NCBI GenBank assembly: GCA_030248295.1
Contig: JASANH010001287.1
Location: 31,935 to 95,934, forward strand
Reading direction: 5' to 3'
Source of the DNA: Mesodorylaimus sp. YZB2_4
Taxonomy: Eukaryota; Nematoda; Enoplea; Dorylaimida; Dorylaimidae
DNA length: 64,000 nucleotides
Positions 20,980 through 30,571 of the stretch are shown piece after piece; the stretch's first letter is position 1; every line of letters begins with the position of its first letter. Below the pieces are notes generated by a model that was not told the DNA's origin, did no database searches, and was given only the letters and a program-made list of their open reading frames with translations. The position numbers and the translations under genes are program-made.

Positions 20980-21753
20980 AGACGGAGCCGCAGTTATTAT
21001 AACAATCTGGTGCAAGGATGGACAAACCGGAGAACGAGTCCACAAAAAGTATATAAGAAAGTACAAGACGTGGTCACAAATCAACGGACTGTTGTCGGGT
21101 TGATCCACTATTTCACACATTTCAGGCAAGCTGCTATGTTGGATACTCAGCTTCCCTACAAGTGGTTAAACGGCGCTGCATTTTTTAGGCAAACAGGCGA
21201 CCTAGAGGCATTTCACTCACTAACTTTGCGATACTGTTCCAAACGCATCTATTATGGATTCATAGGGATGACCTGCCGGAAGCTGCTAGCAGCTTTGGAT
21301 CACAATCATCATGAAGCTTTGCCACAGCTGACATACGCAGATGGGACACCAGTGCTCCGCATAAGGCACACAAAGAGATCAAACAACTGGGTTGAAGTTG
21401 TCCAGAAAGTGGCCAAAGATTACGTCTACTTGAGCCACATTCTGCAGCTCATTCTACATCTTCGCACGACAGACGTGTCACTGTTCCTACAACGACTAAA
21501 ACCCGCCACCTCTCTCATACCAAACCACCCTAAACTTATTGCCCCTAATATCGCCAAAACTCAAAGAACCAGACAAGAGGTTCTCCAGGATCCCCGATCA
21601 CGGTTTGCTTCGATACTCACAGTCGTCGAAAGTGATAGGGCCGACCACGACGAAATGGATCCCCAGCTCGATCAAGAAGAGCTTGAAGGAATACTTGGCA
21701 GCGAAGTCGACGAATCAGACAAATACGAGAGCGACGAAGATTCAGACTCTTGA
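20980..21753 (+). pseudogene. C-terminal part of Kolobok-like transposase (second locus)
   Basis: This frame (open from 20860) contains LIHYFTHF, GDLEAFHSLTLRYCSKRIYY, GFIGMTCRKLLAALDHNHHE and, further on, GTPVLRIRHTKRSNNWV, then an acidic tail ending EDSDS. The blocks LE.FHS....Y..KR and ALD.N are also present in the transposase at 761-1522 (LLESFF, AVLDLNENVGRP), so the two loci encode the same domain. Here it is better preserved at this end. The upstream D-containing core (the DCRFSRPGY and ITDE region of the other copy) is not present between 19910 and 21000, so the protein as read cannot be catalytic. It could be a deleted transposon or a co-opted gene. Confidence 0.65.
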
Positions 21754-21759
21754 GCGATG

Positions 21760-22129
21760 TATGAGCGTTACGATCGATGTAAGAGAACGGCTAACACAAG
21801 CCCCCTCCTGTATGATAGGTTCATCATCCTACCCTCACACTAACCTGATGTAGAAAGCTTGACGCCATTGGTGCGCAGTAAAGAGCAAGGGTCGATCTGA
21901 GGGAGTTAAAAAACTTGCAATTTCAGACAAGGCTTCACCAATTACACTCCTTCCTAAATTTACTTATGCTCACGTAGGCGGAAATCAACCCCCCCCCCCC
22001 AACCAGTCTGCAGCCACCTCGCACATTCTTCAAACCGCAACACTGTCACGAGAAGTCACAACCAATCACCGACTGCAGTTCGTCAATACGCCCATAGATC
22101 ACGCGGGACGATTTCTCCACCCTTCGCCA
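21760..22129. other. Spacer with C-run
   Basis: No gene seen. A run of about 11 C occurs at 21988-21999. The next coding sequence is on the opposite strand. Confidence 0.4.
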
Positions 22130-22563
22130 TCATGACTTCACGTAACGCCTAAAGACAGTGCTTTTTTCATAGTGTTCGAGGACTTCTTCTACGTACTTTT
22201 CGCCAATTTCAACGAATTGGCCCACCCATTTGTCCCAGCACCCTGGCTCAATATCCGACCCTTATAAGTATCCCCTTACCGAATAGTCACTTCGTGACAG
22301 CGCCCCCATGAGCGCCTCCAGCGAGAACGTCTGTAGTCTTCTTATTAGCCCGTCAAAGGCCAATTTTTTGCTGCCTTCTTCTTCGAGGCTGCAGCTGACC
22401 ATGAGTACGGGCCGATGGTAACCCGCACTACCCAACCGTTGGCCACTTGGCCAACCACCTCCGACGTCGGCGCCTCGACCCCAACAAAGGCTGCCCACTC
22501 GAACAAGAAACTAATCGGATCTTTATCCATCCGTCCTATTTTGACTAGTTGCAAAGCGGACAA
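22130..22563 (-). pseudogene. dsRNA-binding-domain protein fragment, broken
   Basis: Read leftward from 22563: DPISFLFEWAAFVGVEAPTS, a hydrophobic strand VVRVTIGPYSW, then AAASKKKAAKN and, in the next frame, LAFDGLIRRL. The order helix, three strands and SKK..AKN..A...L is the double-stranded-RNA-binding domain. The frame changes in a run of six A at about 22365. The second frame ends in TAA at 22262-22264, but the same frame continues past it for another 43 codons (GCWDKWVGQFVEIGEKYVEE and onward) to TGA 22130-22132, so the TAA also looks like a mutation. The protein family (ILF3-, DHX9- or Staufen-like) cannot be decided. Confidence 0.6.
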
Positions 22564-23704
22564 GTCTCCTTTTTATAGTCAACGAAGAATTAGGAAACTC
22601 ATCTTTCACCAATAGTTTTCGCCTAAATCTGTCTTCCGTCCATTCGTGCGAAAGGCTGATGAGTAGTTTGACACAATTGTTGACACACCATGTCCGTCGC
22701 ATTCTTAGTTTGCCTGAAATTGCCTATCTTCCTAGCTCCACTAGTTGGCAGAACAGTCAATTTACAGGTAATGACTTCTAACATAGACATCACGAAAGTG
22801 GCGCCAATGATCACCTATTTCCCTACTTTAGTCCTCCTATAAAGACAAAACTAATTCCCTACTTACCTCATTCCCTTCTTCTTCGATGACCTTCATCTCC
22901 TAACGTGGTTTGCCTTTCATGGCCCGTCTCTTGGTCCGTTATGGTGATTGTCCTAAAAATAAATACTTGTGCTCATTCAAAGGAACGCTCGAAATATGAA
23001 AATTTCTCTGACTCATTCACATCCGCGCCACCCGCACGTCTATTCATTCCAACTGCGCCGTGAATAAATGAGCACGCGTCGGCCAACCCCCCCCCCCCCT
23101 CCTCCGACCGGCCGGCCAGGCACGACTGCTTGGCGCTGGCAGTCGAGCCTAACATCCATCAACATGTCGCCGAACGATCCTCCTGACCAGATAAGAAGGA
23201 AACAATACTTTTTGTCAGACTGATAAGCCCAGAAGCAGATGAAACTATACATACTCCAGTTTCTTTGATTCTCAACCGATTTCTTCCAGGAAAAAACTTT
23301 TCCCATCAAATAAAGCATGCGGAACACGATAAAACCATTTATTTTCCTCCATGTTGGCTCTGAAGTAATTTTTACCAAAAAAAAACCCTACGAATTGTTT
23401 CAAAAAATTTGCATTTAGCGCTTTTTTGGCCTACGCAGTTTGCCTGAAGTCCAAGTGATAGCGGATTGTCTGCAAATTAGCGAAAACGCTCAAATTTTAG
23501 AATCCTGTCTGAGCTGGTTAGCGTGCCTTTAAATTTACCGCTCACTTGTGTAATATGAATTTAGTATGTGAGTTGATCAAGTGGGCGCACATTGATACAT
23601 AGCTTTACACTTTTCTCTGTGAAGTCATCACGCGTTATTGGACGGCGCGTGGTGTACCCCAGCAGAGCGTCTGGGTGAAAGCATGGTACACATGCAAGTA
23701 TACT
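22564..23704. other. No gene seen
   Basis: Possible introns or upstream exons of the dsRBD gene lie here, but nothing can be recognised. A run of C at 23087-23100 is followed by a GGCCGGCC-rich patch. Confidence 0.35.
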
Positions 23705-23911
23705 TTAGTATTTATTTAACCAACTCGATTCACAAGTGGTACAAAGATGCTTCCGATGGCGGCAGCACCATTGTCTACAGACACTGCACTTTCTGATTAC
23801 ACGATTGACCTCTGCTCGCCCTGTTGGAGCCGAAAATCGCATTCGAAGTTCAGCCAATGTGTGCGATATGCCGCTGAGCATCGTCTGTTCATGAGCTTCT
23901 TTGATCACCAT
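23705..23911 (-). pseudogene. BEL/Pao integrase zinc-binding fragment
   Basis: The peptide reads KEAHEQTMLSGISHTLAELR, then GRAEVNRVIRKCSVCRQW. This is the H-x-H...C-x2-C integrase head of BEL/Pao elements. The position where the second zinc His normally stands is Leu (MLSG), and the usual FWIP is FSAP, so this copy is decayed. The upstream RNase H-side fragment of the same orientation is at 24390-24545. Confidence 0.65.
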
Positions 23912-24369
23912 GTGCGAGCCTTGACTTCTCCGGAAGGAGGATAGGATTCATCGCTTCAATTGAGATTTTTGCTTGCCTGATTCTCCTAGCGCATCGAATG
24001 GCGCCATTTTCATTAAACTAAAGAGGTATTGCATTGTTGAGGGGAACTGCCTTCTGATCGCCCCGCGTTTTCTTCAGGTGCACCAGCTCATCTGTGAAAT
24101 ACTTCGCTTACATCGCTTTGAGCCATAGCTTCTCTGCCATATCGATCTCTTCTGGCGTCGATGGCTCCAATTCGCTCTCCATGTCGTAGGACTGCCCCTT
24201 CTTCTTCCTTTTCACCTTGACCACAAATTGCATTCACAGCATGGTGGTTCGTATCAGTTCCCTCCAACTTGAGTATCGGTTTTCGTCGAAGATTCGGTCG
24301 ACTTCGTCTGAAGCTCTGCAGCGAAATTAGTCGTTCCTGTAGAAGCTGTCTGCTTAATGTTACTCTAGT

Positions 24370-24545
24370 TGATACCCGCCTGGTCATATTCGAATTCGTC
24401 CAGTATGGGCCACGTTTCCTCGGCTCGGCGCAGCCACTGTGGTCCATGCCACCATATCGATTTGTCTTTGAGGATCATAGCCGCAGCTCCTCTGGACAGA
24501 AGATCGGCTGGATTTTCCTTTGTGGTAACAGCGAAACTTCATTGA
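24370..24545 (-). pseudogene. BEL/Pao pol linker (RNase H to integrase)
   Basis: Read from about 24536 leftward, the frame gives TTKENPADLLSRGA, then SIWWHGPQWLRRAEETWP, the hallmark NPADL.SRG...WW.GP.WL...WP of BEL/Pao polyproteins. TAG interrupts after DQAGIN. The longer overlapping frame 24088-24447 is a shadow. The DNA between this piece and the integrase zinc finger has no clear frame. Confidence 0.75.
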
Positions 24546-24619
24546 CTTGATGCTTGTCATGTACCTACCTGACTCGGTTTGCCTCTAATGTCTCCTGACT
24601 CGAATCAGAGCCCATCCTC

Positions 24620-25051
24620 CCTGAATCAATTGAGGCAATGGGAACACGAAAGGCGCTGATAGAACGGTAGAAGAAGCGAGCTCAACATCTAAACCAATTC
24701 TGGACGATTTAGTCTAAGCAATACCTCCTGGCCTTACGAGAGCGGCACCAATCAACCATCAAGCATCAGCGCTCAAGCCTTTATGCGACGCCAAAGGTTA
24801 GCGATGTGGTCCACGTGCGAGAGAAGAAACGACTACGAGGTAAGTGGCAAGTGGGACGAATAGAAGCAATGAAGAGCAACCCTGATCACCCAGCCCGAAC
24901 TGCAACCGTGCGTCTCCTAAGCGGGCAATCGGTCAATCGATCAATCATCCACCTGTATCCGATTGAGATCCCCGAAGATCGTTCGATAAGCGGCGGAGTG
25001 TCGCGAACGCGAGCAAAGATCGAGGCTGTTATAGCACAGGAATGCCAGTGA
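24620..25051 (+). pseudogene. BEL/Pao C-terminal integrase domain (DUF5641-like), opposite strand
   Basis: One frame from 24620 contains two in-frame TAGs (after ALIER and after NQFWTI), then YLLALRERHQST, DVVHVREKKRLRGKWQVGRI and an ending IIHLYPIEIPED. FW..W..EYL..LR and RG.W..GRI...G..R...V...G....R....LYP.E are the signature of the last domain of BEL/Pao integrases. It lies about 75 bp from the minus-strand pol fragment but faces the other way, so the element has been rearranged. Confidence 0.75.
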
Positions 25052-25329
25052 TGCAAAGTGAGAATGTAAAGGTGGTGATAGAGGATTCTCGTGATGATAA
25101 GAGTGTCGTTTTGGGGTGAATCGAGTGTGCAGTTCGTTATCGAAAGTGTCTCAAAAATATACTATATTTATATCAAATCAACATGTGATTCCGTCGTCGC
25201 AACATCAATTTCCACAGCGCGATTAATCGACGACAGAATTATTTGGTAGCAAAACGTAGTCAATCGACGACAAGCGCTATTATTGTAGCTTGTCGAGCGA
25301 TCGATCAACCGAACACTGGAGATTGAATT
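25052..25329. other. Spacer, no gene seen
   Basis: AT-rich sequence with CGACGA words. It may include the end of the BEL fragment and the start of the hAT fragment. Confidence 0.3.
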
Positions 25330-25693
25330 TACGAGCTTTTTATCAAGATCCGCGATGAACGGAATTTCGAAGACAGTCGATTATTACGAATCGTTACTGA
25401 TAATGGATCGAACGTCATGAAAGCATTTAGGTCTGGGGTGAATTATTTCTCAATCCCATCTTTAATTTATAAATGACAATTCCTTTCAGGAATTATTTGG
25501 TCGTCCTGATAGAGCAACAAGGGCACGAATGGAACCACAACGGGCAGATCCGAGTTTGGAGGAGGAGGACGATGATGACGACGCGATCGATGAGGCTGAA
25601 TTCGATGCAGCAGAAGGCGATGTCGATAGGCAGTTTTCGAGAAAACGTCGAATCAGTTGTGTTAGTCATATCTTGATGTTGGCTGTCAGGAAG
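25330..25693 (+). pseudogene. hAT transposase, central fragment (two exons)
   Basis: Exon-like 25330-25430 gives LLRIVTDNGSNVMKAF, the hAT motif around the second catalytic Asp. After a 59-bp intron-like gap with acceptor TTTCAG, 25490-25693 gives an acidic loop (LEEEDDDDDAIDEAEF) and RISCVSHILMLAVRK, the C..H.L.L motif of hAT transposases, ending at donor GTAAGT. The phases of the two pieces do not join perfectly, so either the splice is elsewhere or there is an indel. The rest of the transposase is displaced at 27.2-28.0 kb. Confidence 0.65.
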
Positions 25694-26480
25694 GTAAGTG
25701 ACCGAGGAAAACATGAAATAAGGTTTTAGTTATTCTCCAGTAGGGGTGTGTTCCAGTATAGATTTTTAATTTCGACAAAGACATGATATATTGGAATCGT
25801 CTTATGTTTGCAGTATGGTATATTGCAATTTAAGTAATTACAAGGCGCTGAAACTCTTGTCTTGTCAAGGCATGAACAGCGATGTGGAAACCAAAGGTGC
25901 CACTTAAAAAACAAAAGACCTTATAAATCGAATCTTAAACGCTTGATGTGCCAAGTCAAAATTTTAATTCGATCCACGTTGTGGCCTCACTTCTGCATCC
26001 AGAGCACAGCCTTTTGTTAAAGAACGAGTTACTGGAAGTGGCAAAACACGAATTGAAACTAATGTAGTTTTTGTTTTCGTGCCATTAGAAATAAAAGATT
26101 ATTTATCAACTGCTTTGTTTTTGGTGAACAGGCCGGTACGGCCGTACCTCCAGGGTTATGTCATTTTTAAATTTTCCGCGCTTCAGTGATTCGCAGGTGC
26201 ATTCAGCTTACTTCAAAGCAGCTGCTTTTTAAGTAGGTTTTTGGTGGCTAAGAATGTATGCGGGGGTAACCATGAAAGTCTTATGCCAGAAAATACCCGA
26301 ATGCTTCCTTTTGTGAAATGTAGTCTGCCAGCAGTTGGATTCAATACGTTCGAAGTAGTCTAATACGGATGTGTGACGCCAGATTCAAACAAGCGAATAA
26401 AGTACTTGTGCTGAACTGTCCGCTTTTAAAATCAAAGCATAACCAGCTAAGAAAGTTTCTTATTCATATGCAGTTGAAGT
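25694..26480. other. No gene seen
   Basis: This could be intron sequence of the hAT gene. One GGTACGGCCGTACC patch at about 26133-26147 foreshadows the TACGG satellite downstream. Confidence 0.3.
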
Positions 26481-26489
26481 AAAATTTTG

Positions 26490-26660
26490 AGTACGGTACG
26501 GTACGGCACGTCTGGTACGGTACGGTACGGTACGGTACGGTACGGTACGGTACGGTACGGTACGGTACGGTACGGTACGGTACGGTACGGTACGGTACGG
26601 TACGGCCGTACCAGGCCCTCGGTACGGGTACGGTCAAAAAAGCCGGTACGGTCGACCCTG
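26490..26660. repeat. TACGG pentanucleotide satellite
   Basis: More than 20 nearly perfect TACGG units run from 26493 to about 26606, followed by looser GGTACGGGTACGG and a boundary AAAAAAGCCGGTACGGTCGA then CCCTGG. The two long open frames across it (VRYGTVRYGT on either strand) are translations of the satellite. Confidence 0.9.
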
Positions 26661-27060
26661 GACCTCACCCGACATGACCAGCGGTGTAACTAAATTTCTA
26701 AGGTCTTGACTTTTCATTTGTTGTACAGGCAACTGTTCAGTATTATGGACAATGATTTGGTGAGTACACTGCCCGATGAAGCAAATGCTCTTTCTTCCTG
26801 TGTTAGTGTTCACTACAACGCGACTACTTCCATAGAAAACTAGCCATTTATGTTAGAGTCATTCTTTATGGCACCCGATATTTTCAAAATATTCAAAAGT
26901 CACTTCTTTTCAACCATTTTTTAAATTGAAGTTTTGAAGATAATAAAGGAAGGACCAGATAATCAAGAAAAAGGGACAGAGAAATTTATAGCAGAAACGA
27001 AACCTCAAACAAAATGACCGCGTTTTTGTCCAATAAAAGAGGAAATCCGAAATTGTTTGT

Positions 27061-27170
27061 TCGGTCCAGTGGTTTGGTCCAAAAAAGCCGGTTTGGTTCG
27101 GTTCGGTAAAAATAGGCAATCTGGTGCTTCGGCTCGGCCGGTTCGGTGGTTCGGTCGATGCTGGGGCAAA
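27061..27170. repeat. TTCGG-type degenerate satellite, left piece
   Basis: GGTTCGGTTCGGT and related words precede the boundary GGTTCGGTCGATGCTGG. The left part AAAAAAGCCGGT is identical to that in the TACGG satellite, so both belong to one repeat family with a diverged core pentamer. Confidence 0.65.
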
Positions 27171-27356
27171 AGTGGCTGGGATCGCCAAAAAATCCACTGC
27201 AACGTTGTATGTTAAAGGTAATAATTTTGATCGTTTGGACCAGAATTTGAATGGATCGCAGTCTTCGCCCTCGAGCTCTTCGAAGATAATGGCAGCGTAA
27301 GTTTCGATTCCTCGATCGATCTCGTTTTGAGGGTCCCCAGAATATTTTGTGGCCAT
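27171..27356 (-). pseudogene. hAT transposase C-terminal fragment (upstream half)
   Basis: Read leftward: EIDRGIETYAAIIFEELEGE, DPFKFWSKRSKLLPLTYNVA and VDFLAIPAT. W.......P.L...A...L.IPAT is the start of the hAT dimerisation region. The protein stops making sense after IPAT, exactly where the TTCGG satellite begins. Confidence 0.7.
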
Positions 27357-27714
27357 CTCTCCTCAATTTTTTCTCGGGCCCCAGCGAATTAGGAAGACGC
27401 ATACGGTTCAGTGTGAACTTGCGGAGGAGGGGCGGAATCGGCTTGGTTGTTTTCATGTTGTACTTTCCGAGTACCAAAAAACTTGTGAAAAAACTTGTGA
27501 CAGTTGGTACTTCGGCTATATCGCGTTTTAAAAACGAATGGTGAATATAATGGCTAGCAAAATAGGTCGCACTGACTCAGAATCGAATGCTGAACACAAT
27601 GGTATCGAATTTACCGCGATTAAGGCTGGTAGAAGACGAAACATTAGCGGGCCATTATTTATGGCACTCGATACAGATGATGATACTTTATGTAGGATGT
27701 GTTAAGGGTGAACA

Positions 27715-27830
27715 TAGAAAATTTGGTTCGGTTCGGTCGGCTCGGTCCGGTTCAATTCGGGTTCAGTGAGATTTGAGAAAAAGTTTGGTAAGGTTCAGTC
27801 CGGTGCAAAAACCGTGTTCGGTCGATCCTG
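27715..27830. repeat. TTCGG-type degenerate satellite, right piece
   Basis: GGTTCGGTTCGGTCGGCTCGG and related words end at GTTCGGTCGATCCTGG, the same boundary word as in the other two pieces. Confidence 0.65.
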
Positions 27831-27962
27831 GCTTCTGCCCTATCGGAACGGGTCTCTAGTAGGGCGAGTTATATTTTGGATCGGAAACGGCACAATTTGG
27901 ATGATTCGAAAGTTGAATTGGAGCTGATGTGCAAAATAAATGGAGAATATCTGACCCAGTAG
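27831..27962 (+). pseudogene. hAT transposase C-terminus (downstream half)
   Basis: The frame reads ASALSERVSSRASYILDRKR, then NLDDSKVELELM and a TAG stop at 27960-27962. SA.SER.FS.A..I...KR..L is the usual hAT end that follows IPAT. It begins directly after the TTCGG satellite boundary and lies on the opposite strand from the upstream half, so the satellite-like element split the gene and one half was then inverted. Confidence 0.7.
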
Positions 27963-28099
27963 CCACCTACTGTAGCATGATCGTCAGGTTTTTCAAGTAG
28001 CATTTGTTGATCGTTGCAGAGTGAAAGACAGCCAATTCGTGGCAAATTTTTTTTTTTAATTTTGTGCTATATTCTTATTTTTATCAATTATTATTGATA

Positions 28100-28660
28100 T
28101 CTTTCTCGAAATGCAGATAAAGATATTTATATCTGTCCCACGTCGATACACATCAGCAAGGGTCGAACCACTCACACGCACAGAGCCGCTAAAATCCAAA
28201 GAGTATTCCGCAAACTCGATAAAACGAAGTTCAGTTTCCTTCCTAAAATTTTAGGGTCAACGCTAATTTTTAACAATTGGTTTTCAGGGAGTGAATCTTT
28301 TTGGAAGGGAAAGCAAGAGTTCAGCGATAATAAAATGCAAAGAATCAAAGAGAAGATTACGACTGAAATCCCCCACGGTTTTTTATTGCTCAGCTTATAT
28401 TTTGCTGAATGAGCGATTGCACAAACTCGATCCAATGATGTGGCGAATGAAAAAAATAAAGATGCGGTTATAGCCTTGTTTTTGAATGGAATGACCAAGT
28501 AGGATGCCACTCACATTAGGTGATTATTTTTTCCACGCACAGAGCCCCCTACCACGCCACTTGTTTTATTTATTCCAGACATCCAATTTAAGAAAATTAG
28601 TTTGAAGACCAATGACGCGCAGTTTATCGAAACTTACAAATCGTAAACCAAGTAATAGTA
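28100..28660 (-). pseudogene. Serpentine receptor pseudogene 1 (TM3 to TM5 region)
   Basis: Fragments in two frames match the receptors at 32.7 and 36.5 kb: FKLIFLNWMSGINKTSG (about 28600), then YLVIPFKNKAITASLFFSFA, TSLDRVCAIA (the intracellular D-R-V after TM3) and LRNTLWILAALCV. After ALCV a 2-bp loss relative to copy 2 in a GTGTGT tract shifts the frame, and homology continues as VSGSTLADVYRR before ending near 28140. It is clearly dead. Confidence 0.7.
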
Positions 28661-28672
28661 ATATACTGTACG

Positions 28673-28800
28673 TTCATGGTATTCTTGCATTGATGCCAGG
28701 ATTTTTTCCTGTTAGAATTTTAATTTTTTTATAAGTCAGAAATATTTAGTTATCTGTTGTTAATGCCTCAAATTTTTATGTGTTGATTTTGGCAAGTAAG
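28673..28800 (+). pseudogene. Serpentine receptor pseudogene 1, TM6-TM7 piece in inverted orientation
   Basis: The DNA matches 33530-33655 of receptor copy 2 (GGTATTCTTGC, then CCAGGATTTTT, then GAAATATTT..GTTATCTGTTGT, then TTTTTATGT), but on the opposite strand from the adjoining TM3-TM5 fragment. The reading frame is destroyed. Confidence 0.6.
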
Positions 28801-30380
28801 AATTTTAGAGAAAAATTTGCTGCAACAATTTTGAAAAAGAGTCGGCCGGTTTCACTTGACATTGAACTGCGAAAAAATTTTTTGTTTGATTTTATTGTAT
28901 CGAAACGTAAGTAACATGAAAACTAAGATATTGTGACAAGTGATTTTTCCGTTTAGGAATAAAGTAAAAAGCGTGCGAGGAAAATAAGAGCTTCATGTTT
29001 TTAATTTAATTTCTGTTGTAGTATAGTCAGCGTTGTCTTCTATCCCGTCACTTGGCGTATCAGCACACAATAAGTTTTGATTGCATCGACTGTAACTTTC
29101 CCCATCGCCCTGCGACTGGACAATGAACGCAAAATATTTTCTGTAGAAGCAAAGTCCTTCGCCCCGATAGGTGGGTGCGTCGAAGCAACAATGTACTGTA
29201 CTAGAAAAACGACATCTTTTTAAACGACATTTTTTTTAAAAAGGAACAAGAAGACCAATAAATTACTAAAATTAGACATCACTCATTTTTTTGACATTTG
29301 TCTTATCTTAAAGGCATCGGAACGCAGTCTTTTTCACCCCAAGGCGGAATAAATCCTTTAACACACAAAGTATATCTTTTCCACCTTGGTCTGACCCCCC
29401 CCTCTGGACAAGCCAAAAATTAGTGACCTCTCCTATGGGAAAGCCAAGGAAATATCAGGACCACGTGTACAAGCATACGTACAGGATCAAACTATAAATT
29501 ACCAGTCACATTCACGAATTGAAGAAGAATCAGCGAACAGAGGCTGCTCTGTAACTCAGGGAGTCAGCTCCCTGTCAGTAAAATATTTTTCTAATTTGCC
29601 ACGCTTACTGATGCTCAGGTGCAATCGCCTTATGACAGTCGGGAGGTGAACTTAGCTAGCGCAGTGAAAGGTTTGCGCGAAACGCCTCTCATTGAGTTTT
29701 GCTCGCGCATAATAGCCGATACTAAAGGAGCTGTAACAACAATATCACGGAGGACTGAACTCCAGTGCCAGCCAGACTGCCAGACTTAAACCGTGTGCTC
29801 CTGCTAGAAAACGGGAACGCTGCAACCAAGGGGCACCTTCCCTGTCGAATGAATATTGCTGCCTGCAAACTGTGTGTAACCTGTTTTCTTTGAGAATATT
29901 CACGCCCTCCACTTTACCGCATAGGCCGCGTGTACATTCCCAAAGAAATAGATAGTACGCAAGCAATGGAATGCAGTACGATCACAGGGCTCAGGCTGAG
30001 CAGGGTTGGTTCCGGTTTAAAAACCTGAAAAACAGTGTGAAAACTGTGCGAAAACCCTGCGAATATCAGGGAAAATGAGAATCTTTAAGCCAAAATCAGC
30101 AAAAACTAAAAAAATGCATTCCAGGTTTCAAGTCGTAAAAATTCAGAGAATAATTTTGATTTTCGTTTAAAAAACACGAAAACATCAGGGAAAATAAGAA
30201 TCTTCCAGCCGAAATCAGGGAAAACAATTTCGAGGTTTCAAACTACAGAAATAAAAAAAATTAAATTTTTGCTTGGGGTTCGGAAGAATCATTTTACGCG
30301 CCACGTGTGAACTTTGTTAATGTAACATGTTTATAACGCATTGGTAAAAAATTTGTGTTTTGCTTCCTGGAACCACGGTT
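28801..30380. other. No gene seen; short duplicated A-rich motif
   Basis: Only motif-free frames occur. At 30050-30235 the phrase ATCAGGGAAAAT.AGAATCTT occurs twice about 130 bp apart, and a related version lies at 41585-41680, indicating a dispersed A-rich repeat. Confidence 0.4.
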
Positions 30381-30571
30381 TTGAGGCCCCAAAAAAATTT
30401 AGGCACCTCCTCTGGCCAAGGGCTAGGTTTCGGATGCTGTCTGCGATAGACCACTAAGGCGTAGCCCTTTGGGCAGTTTTGAAGCCTTGAGGTTTCATGA
30501 TGAGCTAGAAAGATATTGGCGAAAACGGGACCGAAAGAATTGCCCATGGGCACCCTCCACCTGCAAAACAA
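30381..30571 (-). pseudogene. Penelope-like reverse-transcriptase fragment
   Basis: The peptide has VPMGNSFGPVFANIFLAHHE, NCPKGYALVVYRR. G.PMGS..GP..ANIF..H.E ... CP ... YRRYVDD is the palm region of Penelope-like RTs. Here the sequence loses frame right after YRR, so the catalytic Asp pair is not readable. Only this scrap of the element was found. Confidence 0.6.

Noticed and set aside
16500-21800. Complete endogenous virus genome
   Set aside because: No polymerase, nucleoprotein or capsid is present; only a glycoprotein-like frame and small membrane proteins.
22262-22498. Separate 78-codon gene
   Set aside because: It is the second half of the dsRBD frame after a slip in an A run, not an independent gene.
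26447-26693. Repeat protein with VRYGT units on both strands
   Set aside because: It is the translation of the TACGG satellite; both strands are open only because the pentamer lacks stops.
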